DNA from: JANOGU01 sp031406135
GTDB lineage: Bacteria; Pseudomonadota; Alphaproteobacteria; Rhodobacterales; Rhodobacteraceae
DNA: 7,164 bases
Direction of reading: 5' to 3'
Assembly (NCBI GenBank): GCA_031406135.1
Contig: JANOGU010000152.1
Location: 1-7,164 of the forward strand
Below, piece after piece: positions 1-5,074 of the stretch (position 1 is its first letter; the number at the start of each line of letters is the position of its first letter). Both the position numbers and the translations under genes were made by a program. The notes under the pieces are model-generated. The model worked only from the letters and a program-made list of their open reading frames with translations, had not been told where the DNA came from and did no database searches.

Positions 1-13
1 GGTCGATCCCCAT
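1..13 (-). CDS. Start of an unidentified leftward gene, cut by the window edge
   Basis: On the minus strand an ATG at 13-11 opens a frame reading Met-Gly-Ile-Asp before the window ends. It is preceded by a strong Shine-Dalgarno-like GGAGG five bases upstream (plus-strand 19-23) and, further up, by a candidate -10 element at 43-38. The start lies 43 bp beyond the stop of the M48 protease gene on the same strand, so the two could be co-transcribed or this gene could use its own promoter. Four codons are too few to name a product. The call rests only on ribosome-binding site, start codon and position. Confidence 0.5.
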
Positions 14-37
14 CGTCCCCTCCCCGTTTGGCCGCAA

Positions 38-66
38 AGGCTAGCGGGGGCCGGCGTCAGTTTCCA
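38..66 (-). promoter_or_regulatory. Candidate promoter for the leftward gene at the window edge
   Basis: Read on the minus strand, TGGAAA (66-61) is followed by a 17-base spacer and TAGCCT (43-38), inside the string CCGCTAGCCT. The -35 matches the sigma-70 consensus at 4 of 6 positions, and the -10 keeps the TA...T frame. It would start transcription roughly 15-20 bases before the ATG at 13. The -35 half overlaps the last codons of the M48 gene. The prediction is by eye only. Confidence 0.35.
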
Positions 67-773
67 GTCAGTCGCGCCACCGTGGCGCGAACCGTCGCGC
101 GGCGGTCGGCATTGGGCGGATGGGTGCCGAGGAACTGGTCGCCCGGATCGGGCAGGCGGTCGAAGAAGACCGCGCCGCGCAGCGGGTCGAAGCCGGCGCG
201 CAACGCGATCTCGGTGCCCAGCGCGTCGGCCTGCAGCTCGAAGTCCTTTGAATAGCGCCGCGCCCCCACCGTCGCGCCGATCTGCTGCGCGGCCTCGATG
301 CCGGCAGTATCGGCCCCGGCGATGGCCGCCAGCACGCCCGAGACCAGCGCCCCGGTCATCGCGCTTTCCTGCACCCGCGGGATGTGGCCGAGGATGTGGT
401 GCGCGGTCTCGTGGCCGACGACAAAGGCGATCTCGTCGGTGTTGCGGGCGCTGCCGATCAGCGCCAGCGTGAAGCCGACCACCGGCCGCCCGAAGCCGTC
501 GAGCGTCTGGAAGGCATTCGGCGGCGCGCCCGGCTTGGTGTCGATGACGAACTGGAAATCGCAGGACACAGCCTGCGTCCGCGCCCGGCACAAAGCCTCG
601 GCCACCGGCTCGACCTGGGCCACGGCGGCGCGGAAACTCGCCTGCGTCGCGCCGGGGGGCAGCGTCGCCGCGGCCAGCGGCACCGGCACCGGCGGCGGCA
701 CGCCAGGCCCGGGCGCCGTCATCACGCAGCCTGACAGTGCCGCCGCCGCCAGGCCAAGACCAATCCGCCGCAT
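57..773 (-). CDS. M48 family metalloprotease, lipoprotein
   Basis: This is a 238-aa zinc metalloprotease of the M48 (Ste24/HtpX-like) type, in the size range of periplasmic lipoprotein members such as LoiP and YcaL. The N-terminus has a short lipoprotein signal (MRRIGLGLAAAALSGC) with lipobox LSGC and acceptor Cys16. A Pro-rich tether (about residues 20-40) follows. The zinc site is HETAH at 121-125, with the third ligand probably Glu179 in FELQAD, and the downstream THPPNADR segment (218-225) is typical of the family. The ATG at 773 was chosen over an upstream in-frame start at 998 because it opens directly with the signal peptide, has GGGAG seven bases upstream, and the longer version would run through the divergent small gene. 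From the family, the likely role is proteolytic quality control of envelope proteins facing the periplasm. The precise substrate cannot be told. It is divergent from the 78-aa gene, 70 bp apart. Confidence 0.9.
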   Translation of the reverse strand: MRRIGLGLAAAALSGCVMTAPGPGVPPPVPVPLAAATLPPGATQASFRAAVAQVEPVAEALCRARTQAVSCDFQFVIDTKPGAPPNAFQTLDGFGRPVVGFTLALIGSARNTDEIAFVVGHETAHHILGHIPRVQESAMTGALVSGVLAAIAGADTAGIEAAQQIGATVGARRYSKDFELQADALGTEIALRAGFDPLRGAVFFDRLPDPGDQFLGTHPPNADRRATVRATVARLTGN

Positions 774-807
774 GCCCGCACTCCCGCCCTTTGCCGCCCG
801 AGGCGCC

Positions 808-836
808 TTGCGGCGCAGGGGCGGTCTGCCTAACCT
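808..836 (+). promoter_or_regulatory. Candidate promoter for the 78-aa gene, possibly leaderless
   Basis: TTGCGG (808-813), a 17-base spacer and TAACCT (831-836) form a weak -35/-10 pair (3 of 6 matches each, but with the most conserved TTG and TA...T bases). The end of the -10 is only seven bases before the ATG at 844, and no Shine-Dalgarno sequence is visible there. If real, the transcript would begin at or next to the start codon. A short GC hairpin (803-807 with 812-816, loop TTGC) overlaps the -35. Confidence 0.35.
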
Positions 837-843
837 TGGCCTC

Positions 844-1080
844 ATGTTCACCATCGAGCACGAGTTTGACGCCACCGTCATTACGCTCATCGACGAGGGC
901 GCATCACATCTGCAAGAGGATGTGACCATCGCCGCCTTCGATGATTGCGTCACGGTCACACAGGCGGATCCCCGCTCGGGCGAGCCGGTGCTGGTCACCC
1001 TGTCGCTGAACCAGATCCGCGACCTTTCCGCCGCCCTGGACCTTCCGGAGGGCAGTTACCGCAGCGTGCGCGGCGGCTGA
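844..1080 (+). CDS. Small conserved-type protein of unknown function, 78 aa
   Basis: This is a 78-aa acidic cytoplasmic-looking protein with no signal peptide or membrane segment. It starts MFTIEHEFDATVITLIDEG and ends with a segment resembling a short helix (LNQIRDLSAALDLPEG, 55-70). The pattern of alternating hydrophobic residues in 1-50 suggests a small beta-rich fold. I recall similar short hypothetical proteins from Rhodobacterales but cannot name a function. The frame is open far upstream (to 298), but that part is antisense to the M48 gene. The ATG at 844 is preferred because it falls in the intergenic space just after a candidate promoter. No ribosome-binding site is visible. The stop lies 6 bp from the stop of the convergent DUF167 gene. 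The DNA-level existence is fairly secure; the role is unknown. Confidence 0.75.
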   Translation: MFTIEHEFDATVITLIDEGASHLQEDVTIAAFDDCVTVTQADPRSGEPVLVTLSLNQIRDLSAALDLPEGSYRSVRGG

Positions 1081-1086
1081 GCCGCG

Positions 1087-1338
1087 TCATCCGTCCAGAT
1101 GGACGAGCTTGTCCCGCCCGCTCCGCCCGCGCAGCAGCGTCAGCCGCGACGGCGCCACGTCCAGCGCTTCCGCCAGCAGCCGCAGCGCGGCACGGTTGGC
1201 GCGCCCGTCCTGCGGCGCGGCGGTCACCCGGATGCGCAGCAGCCCGTCCTCGTCGCGTGAGATCGCCTCGGCCTTCGCCCGGGGCGTCACATGCAGCCGG
1301 TAGGTGGCCCCCGGCAGGGTGAACGGGCGCAGGTCCAT
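1087..1338 (-). CDS. DUF167 / YggU (UPF0235) family protein
   Basis: This 83-aa protein belongs to the DUF167/YggU family, small single-domain proteins found widely in bacteria and eukaryotes with no settled biochemical role. The signature is clear: a beta-rich N-terminal half (residues 10-35), then LRIRVTAAPQDGRANRAALR, where family members typically read 'V.APP..GKAN', followed by LLAEALDV and the C-terminal segment LLRGRSGRDKLVHL that matches the usual 'G..SR.K...I'. The ATG at 1338 was chosen because AGGG lies about seven bases upstream and it gives the family's usual length. A GTG at 1368 would add ten residues with no support. The gene converges on the 78-aa gene and diverges from the lipoprotein gene 96 bp away. 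Confidence 0.88.
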   Translation of the reverse strand: MDLRPFTLPGATYRLHVTPRAKAEAISRDEDGLLRIRVTAAPQDGRANRAALRLLAEALDVAPSRLTLLRGRSGRDKLVHLDG

Positions 1339-1394
1339 GGCCGTACCCTGCCGCCGCGCTGCCGCCACGGCAAGCGGGCCTCGCGCGCGGGGGC

Positions 1395-1412
1395 CGCAGG
1401 CGCTATCCTGCG
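1395..1412 (+). promoter_or_regulatory. Candidate -10 element inside a small inverted repeat
   Basis: CGCAGG (1395-1400) and CCTGCG (1407-1412) form a perfect 6-bp inverted repeat around CGCTAT. The string GCGCTATCCT contains a -10-like TATCCT at 1404-1409, 25 bases before the lipoprotein start at 1435. It resembles the elements before three other genes in this window. I see no convincing -35. An operator-like role for the inverted repeat is speculative. Confidence 0.3.
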
Positions 1413-1434
1413 TCCGTCATCGGGAGTCGTGTCC

Positions 1435-1851
1435 ATGCGCCGCCCAACCCTCGCCCTGCCGCTCCTTGCCCTCCTCGCCGCCTGCGGCACGCCGCAGGAA
1501 CGCTGCGTTTCGCGCGAGACCCGCGACCTGCGCGCCGTGGACCGGCAGATCGCCGAGGCCGAAGGCAACCTTGCCCGCGGCTATGCGCTGGTCGAGGTCA
1601 CCGTCTACGAGAACTACTGGGGCTACTGCCGCGAGCGACCGGACCCGCCGGCCGAAGGGCAGCCGCCGCCGCCACCGGAGGTCAGGCTCTGCCAGAAAGA
1701 GCGCGAGTTCACCGAGACCCGGGCCAAGCGCATCGACCTCGTGGCCGAAAGGCAGCGCCTTCTCGGCTTTCAGGCCGAACGCAAGGTGCTGGCCGGCGCG
1801 GCCGAAACCGCCATCGACCGCTGCCGCGCGGCCTTTCCGGATCAGGGCTGA
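1435..1851 (+). CDS. Cys-containing lipoprotein of unknown function, 138 aa
   Basis: A short lipoprotein signal peptide (MRRPTLALPLLALLAAC) with lipobox LAAC and acceptor Cys17 indicates a membrane-anchored periplasmic protein. The mature part has four further cysteines (24, 65, 86, 130) that could pair as disulfides. It has two charged helical stretches (about 24-48 and 87-130) with possible coiled-coil character, separated by a Tyr/Trp-rich patch (YENYWGYC, 58-65) and a Pro-rich loop (71-81). GGGAG eight bases upstream supports the ATG at 1435. I recognise no family. It converges on the SDR gene, with 7 bp between the stop codons, and is monocistronic by arrangement. Confidence 0.82.
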   Translation: MRRPTLALPLLALLAACGTPQERCVSRETRDLRAVDRQIAEAEGNLARGYALVEVTVYENYWGYCRERPDPPAEGQPPPPPEVRLCQKEREFTETRAKRIDLVAERQRLLGFQAERKVLAGAAETAIDRCRAAFPDQG

Positions 1852-1858
1852 CAACGCC

Positions 1859-2665
1859 TCAGTGCGCCGCTGCCGCCACCGCGTCGCGCAGCGACCGGCC
1901 GCCGTCCACCGTAAGCACCTGCCCGGTCATGAAGGCCGAGGCGTCCGAGGCCAGGAACTGAATAGTTTCGGCCAGCTCCGCCGGCGCCGCAATTCGGTGC
2001 AGCGGCGTCCCCTCGATGATCGCGTCGCGGTATTCGGGGTGTTCCTTGATCATCCCCTGCAGCGACGCGCTCATCACCGAACCGAAGGCCACCGCGTTGA
2101 CCCGGATGCCCTTGGGCGCCAGCGCCAGCGCCAGCGTGCGGGTCATCTGCTCGACGGCGGCCGAGGCCACCGAATAACCCAGAAGTTCCGGCTGGGTGCG
2201 CGCCGCGGCGATGGACGACAGGTTGACGATCGATCCGATGGCCCCGGCGGTTTCGGTCTTCTCGGCCTGTGCAATCATCCGCTTGGCGGTCAGCTGGCTC
2301 AGCCGCAGGCTGGTCATCAGGTTGTGCTGCAGCATCAGCTCGACCCCGTCCTTTCCCGGGTCGAGCGGGTCGGAGATGGCGAACAGCCGCTGCGCGTTGA
2401 CCAGGATGTCCACTCGCTCGAAGGCATCCCAGGTCGCCGACAGGAGGTTGGCGATGGTCAGCTTCTCGCGCAGGTCGCCGGCAAAGAAGCGCATCGGCCC
2501 CTCGGCCCGCGCCGCCTCGCCGCATTCGTTCTCGAGCTTCGCCTCGTCGATGTCGGCGCACATCACGTTGCAGCCCTTGTCGAGGAAGTGGCGCGCGATG
2601 GCCAGCCCGATGCCGGAGCCGGCGCCGGTCACGATGGCGGTCTTGCCCTGGATCGAAAGCGACAT
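1859..2665 (-). CDS. SDR-fold protein with a degenerate catalytic motif
   Basis: This 268-aa single-domain short-chain dehydrogenase/reductase fold is normal in length for classical SDRs. The dinucleotide-binding motif TGAGSGIG (13-20) is intact, and Asp38 at the end of the second strand (MCADID) favours NAD(H). Asp64 (GDL), the helix-4 Asn115, Ser151 and Tyr164 are present. Three signatures are altered: NAG reads NAQ (90-92), the YxxxK lysine is Ser168 (YSVAS, 164-168), and the usual Pro-Gly after the sixth strand is Phe-Gly (194-195). The C-terminus is otherwise canonical (FMTGQVLTVDGG, 245-256). Without the lysine, standard dehydrogenase chemistry is doubtful, so it may bind a nucleotide without catalysis or use another route. 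The ATG at 2665 has GGGGA about six bases upstream. It is the last gene of the probable clpS operon, 30 bp after the methyltransferase. Substrate unknown. Confidence 0.9.
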   Translation of the reverse strand: MSLSIQGKTAIVTGAGSGIGLAIARHFLDKGCNVMCADIDEAKLENECGEAARAEGPMRFFAGDLREKLTIANLLSATWDAFERVDILVNAQRLFAISDPLDPGKDGVELMLQHNLMTSLRLSQLTAKRMIAQAEKTETAGAIGSIVNLSSIAAARTQPELLGYSVASAAVEQMTRTLALALAPKGIRVNAVAFGSVMSASLQGMIKEHPEYRDAIIEGTPLHRIAAPAELAETIQFLASDASAFMTGQVLTVDGGRSLRDAVAAAAH

Positions 2666-2695
2666 GGATGTCCCCGGGGGGTTGGTTCTGGACGC

Positions 2696-3691
2696 TCAGC
2701 GCCGCGGCGGCGGCAGCGGCCGGGCGGCGCGGGTCAGGCGATAGGAGGTGTCGGCAGCGATCTCTTCCACCTCCCGGAAGAGGCTCACGAGAACGCGATC
2801 ATAGGGCAGTCCGCGGTTGGCCACCAGCCAGAGCGTGCCGTCCGGCTTGAGCGCCCGTGCGGCGGCGGCAAGGAAGGCGGCGCCGAGCCCCGGATCAGCG
2901 GCCCGGCCGCGGTGAAACGGCGGGTTGCTCACCACGAAGTCCAAGGGCCGCGGCGCGCGCCAGACGGTGGCGTCGGCCCAGTGGAACGCCGCCCTTGGGT
3001 CCGTGACATTGACCCGCGCGCAGGCCAGAGCGGCGTGGTCGGCCTCGACCAGATCGAGATGCGTCACCCCGTCCCGTTCAAGAACGGCCCGCGCCAGATA
3101 TCCCCAGCCGGCCCCCAGATCGGCGCCCTTGCCCTTCAGCCGCGCCGGCAGCGCCCCGGCCAGCAGCACCGACCCGCTGTCCGGCCCGTCGGCCGAGAAC
3201 ACCCCGGGCCGGGTCACCCAGCCGCCGGGCAACAGGGCGTCCCCTGCCGCCCAGTCCGCCAGCGCCCGCCCGGCCGGAAACACCGCCAGCCGGCCATGCG
3301 CCTTGACCACCGGCTCGCCCAGCGCCACCCGCGCCCGCAGGTCGCGCAGCGCGCCGTCGATGCCGTCCTCTTTCTGTCCGTCCACTGCGACCGGCCCGCC
3401 GGGGACTACCGCGGCCTCCGCCGCGGCAAGCGCGGCGCGCGCGGCATCGCGCGCCCGGGGCAGGCAGACGATGGCGGCGGCGAATCGGTTGGCCGGCACC
3501 TCCGGCTCCACCCGCAGGCCGCGCGCCGCCAGCGCGTCGTGATCCGGCCGGAAACCCTGCACCAGCGTCAGCCGCGCCGCCGGCAGCGCCGACAGGTCGT
3601 CGGCCGCGGTCGCGCCGATCACCAGGACCTCGCCCTCGGGCAGGGTCAGCGCGCCGGTCTCCAGCGCCGTGAGCAATCTCTGGGATCGCAT
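2696..3691 (-). CDS. Class I SAM-dependent methyltransferase, RsmC-like
   Basis: This 331-aa protein matches the two-domain layout of RsmC, the 16S rRNA m2G1207 methylase, where an N-terminal degenerate methyltransferase-like domain precedes the catalytic one. Residues 1 to about 150 show no SAM motif. The catalytic half has motif I ADLGAGWGYLA (190-200), the acidic motif II residue Glu216 in LVEAD, Asp240 in WADAT, and motif IV NPPFH (256-260), the hallmark of guanine- and adenine-N-methylating enzymes of this branch. The LKPDG and LWLVANR segments (281-293) fit the 'G.l.~vanr' strand of RsmC/RlmG. The target guanine cannot be fixed from sequence, and RlmG-type activity is an alternative. 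It lies 19 bp after clpS, and no clear Shine-Dalgarno precedes its ATG. A GC palindrome occupies the gap, which suggests translational coupling. Confidence 0.87.
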   Translation of the reverse strand: MRSQRLLTALETGALTLPEGEVLVIGATAADDLSALPAARLTLVQGFRPDHDALAARGLRVEPEVPANRFAAAIVCLPRARDAARAALAAAEAAVVPGGPVAVDGQKEDGIDGALRDLRARVALGEPVVKAHGRLAVFPAGRALADWAAGDALLPGGWVTRPGVFSADGPDSGSVLLAGALPARLKGKGADLGAGWGYLARAVLERDGVTHLDLVEADHAALACARVNVTDPRAAFHWADATVWRAPRPLDFVVSNPPFHRGRAADPGLGAAFLAAAARALKPDGTLWLVANRGLPYDRVLVSLFREVEEIAADTSYRLTRAARPLPPPRR

Positions 3692-3695
3692 GGGC

Positions 3696-3711
3696 GGGCG
3701 CCGCGGCGCCC
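3696..3711. repeat. Perfect 16-bp GC palindrome in the clpS-methyltransferase gap
   Basis: GGGCGCCGCGGCGCCC is identical to its reverse complement. In minus-strand mRNA it could fold as a 6-bp all-GC stem with a CGCG loop. It begins in the last base of the clpS stop codon and ends four bases before the methyltransferase ATG, just where a ribosome-binding site would sit. No U-run follows, so it does not look like a terminator. Confidence 0.55.
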
Positions 3712-4031
3712 TATTCCTTTTCCATCGTGCACTGCAGCGGGTGCTGGTGGCGGCGCGCGAAGTCCATCACCTGCGCCACCTTGGTCTCCGCCACCTCGAA
3801 CGAGAACACGCCGACCACCGCCAGGCCCTTCTTGTGCACCGTCAGCATGATCTCGAAGGCATGCGCATGGGTCAGCCCGAAGAACCGCTCCAGGACATGC
3901 ACGACGAACTCCATCGGCGTGTAGTCGTCGTTCAGCAGCAGCACCTTGTACAACGGCGGCCGTTCCGTCCTGGTCTGCGGCTTGGTCAGCACGCCGGTGT
4001 CGTGGTCCGGGTTGCCCGGCTTGACGGCCAT
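3711..4031 (-). CDS. clpS: ATP-dependent Clp protease adaptor ClpS
   Basis: This 106-aa adaptor delivers proteins with N-degron residues (Leu, Phe, Trp, Tyr) to the ClpA unfoldase of the ClpAP protease in the cytoplasm. The core is near-canonical: LYKVLLLNDDYTPMEFVVHV (27-46) and the segment ending VHKKGLAVVG. The degron-pocket residues Asn34, Asp35, Asp36, Met40 and His66 fall at the same numbers as in E. coli ClpS. A flexible, charged N-terminal extension (1-25) precedes the domain, as needed to engage ClpA. The ATG at 4031 gives the usual length. A TTG at 4106 would add 25 unlikely residues. No strong Shine-Dalgarno is visible. It heads a leftward cluster with the methyltransferase and SDR genes and is divergent from the HAD gene. 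clpA is not in the window. Confidence 0.96.
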   Translation of the reverse strand: MAVKPGNPDHDTGVLTKPQTRTERPPLYKVLLLNDDYTPMEFVVHVLERFFGLTHAHAFEIMLTVHKKGLAVVGVFSFEVAETKVAQVMDFARRHQHPLQCTMEKE

Positions 4032-4082
4032 CAGGTCAGGGACACGGGTCACGGGCAGGCAGGGCTCCGGTCGGGCGGATTC

Positions 4083-4133
4083 GGCGCATTGCAGATTGGC
4101 CGACAATATAGTGAAAAATCCCCTTGCGAAAAG
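4083..4133. promoter_or_regulatory. Divergent promoter region between clpS and the HAD gene
   Basis: This is the most AT-rich stretch among the GC-rich genes here. On the plus strand TATAGT (4107-4112) is a 5-of-6 match to a -10 element, 48 bases before the HAD start, but its -35 is poor. On the minus strand the overlapping TATATT (4110-4105) could be the clpS -10, with a weak TTTTCG (4132-4127) 16 bases upstream as -35. Both directions appear to share the same TATA core. I see no clear heat-shock sigma motif. Confidence 0.4.
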
Positions 4134-4160
4134 GCCCTCTCCCGGTCACGCCCCGGGACC

Positions 4161-4874
4161 ATGGACCGGATCACCGCGCTGGGCTTCGACGCCGACGACA
4201 CGCTGTGGCAGAACGAGACCGTCTTCCGCCTGACCCAGGACCGCTTCGCGGACCTTCTGGCCGACCACGCCGACCCCGACCACCTTGCCGAGCGGCTCCT
4301 CGCCGCCGAACGGCGCAACCTCGGGCACTACGGCTTCGGCGTGAAGGGGTTTGTCCTCTCGATGATCGAAACCGCCATCGAGGTGACCGACACCCGCGTC
4401 CCCGCCGGCGTGATTGCCGAGATCATCGCCGCGGGGCGCGAGATGCTGGCGCATCCGATCGAGCTTCTGCCCGGCGCGCGGCAGGCGGTGGAAGCCGCGG
4501 CGGCCCGGGTCCGCATCCTCCTCATCACCAAGGGCGACCTTCTGGACCAGGAGCGCAAGCTGGCCCAGTCCGGCCTGGGCGATCTCTTCCATGCAGTGGA
4601 GATCGTCTCGGACAAGACGCCCGCGGTCTATGCCCGCCTGTTCGCCCGTCACGGGGCGGGGGCGGACCGGGGTGCTATGGTCGGCAATTCGCTGAAGTCC
4701 GACGTCCTGCCCATGCTCGCCGCCGGCGGCTGGGGCGTCCACGTGCCGCACGCGCTGACCTGGGCGCTGGAACACGCCGATCCGCCCGCCGGCCATGCCC
4801 GCTTTGCAGCACTTCCCGACCTCGCCGCCCTCATCCCCTGGCTGTCGCACCGCAGCGAAAGCCCCCACGGATAG
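4161..4874 (+). CDS. HAD-superfamily hydrolase (phosphatase-like)
   Basis: This 237-aa HAD hydrolase probably removes phosphate from a small metabolite in the cytoplasm. Motif I is DADDT (10-14), with nucleophile Asp10 and acid/base Asp12. Motif II is Thr123 in LLITKGD, motif III is Lys152 in SDKTP, and motif IV is GNSLKSD (175-181) with Asp181. The first acidic residue of motif IV is replaced by Asn176, a variant I associate with the COG1011-like group. A helical cap of the C1 type lies between motifs I and II (about 18-100). The ATG at 4161 starts right at the domain, although the ribosome-binding site is weak (GGGA only two bases away). An upstream frame extension overlaps clpS antisense and was not used. 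The substrate cannot be predicted. The gene is divergent from clpS and is followed by a 200-bp intergenic region. Confidence 0.9.
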   Translation: MDRITALGFDADDTLWQNETVFRLTQDRFADLLADHADPDHLAERLLAAERRNLGHYGFGVKGFVLSMIETAIEVTDTRVPAGVIAEIIAAGREMLAHPIELLPGARQAVEAAAARVRILLITKGDLLDQERKLAQSGLGDLFHAVEIVSDKTPAVYARLFARHGAGADRGAMVGNSLKSDVLPMLAAGGWGVHVPHALTWALEHADPPAGHARFAALPDLAALIPWLSHRSESPHG

Positions 4875-4947
4875 AGCCCGCTCTCCACCCGCCCCCCAGA
4901 TTTGCCGCCCCCGCGCGCCCCCGTGCGCGAAAGACACATGAAGGGAC

Positions 4948-4982
4948 TTCGGAAACCCCTTGAAATCGGGGGCTTTTCCGAA
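4948..4982 (+). other. Stem-loop in the HAD-carboxypeptidase intergenic region
   Basis: TTCGGAAA (4948-4955) pairs perfectly with TTTCCGAA (4975-4982). CCCC (4956-4959) pairs with GGGG (4968-4971), leaving a 3-base bulge and an 8-base loop TTGAAATC. It lies 73 bases after the HAD stop and about 90 bases before the carboxypeptidase start. No T-run follows, so it is not a classic intrinsic terminator. It overlaps the -35 area of the candidate promoter. The rest of 4875-5074 is C-rich, with a weaker CGCGC/GCGCG hairpin at 4912-4929 and no supportable gene. Confidence 0.6.
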
Positions 4983-5003
4983 CGCATTCGGCTGTGCTAG
5001 CGT
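4974..5003 (+). promoter_or_regulatory. Candidate promoter for the D,D-carboxypeptidase gene
   Basis: The string GTGCTAGCGT supplies a -10-like TAGCGT (4998-5003), with a weak TTTTCC (4974-4979) 18 bases upstream as a possible -35. A second option is TTGAAA (4960-4965) as -35, but its matching -10 (CGCATT) is poor. The transcript would have a leader of about 65 bases before the GTG at 5075. Confidence 0.35.
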
Positions 5004-5074
5004 GACCGCGAGGCAGACGGGCGACATCCGGATCCAACCGGGGCGCCGACAAGACAGGCAAGGGAACGGACGAC

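Noticed and set aside
774..998. N-terminal extension of the M48 protease
   Set aside because: It would bury the lipoprotein signal 75 residues inside the protein and overlap the divergent 78-aa gene. The ATG at 773 has its own GGGAG.
1304..3850. 848-codon open frame on the plus strand
   Set aside because: It is antisense to the SDR, methyltransferase and clpS genes. Its Arg/Gly/Pro-rich low-complexity translation is typical of open shadow frames in high-GC DNA, and the genes opposite show clear family motifs.
4032..4106. ClpS extended to a TTG start
   Set aside because: It adds 25 residues unlike ClpS N-termini. The 106-aa form matches E. coli residue numbering exactly.
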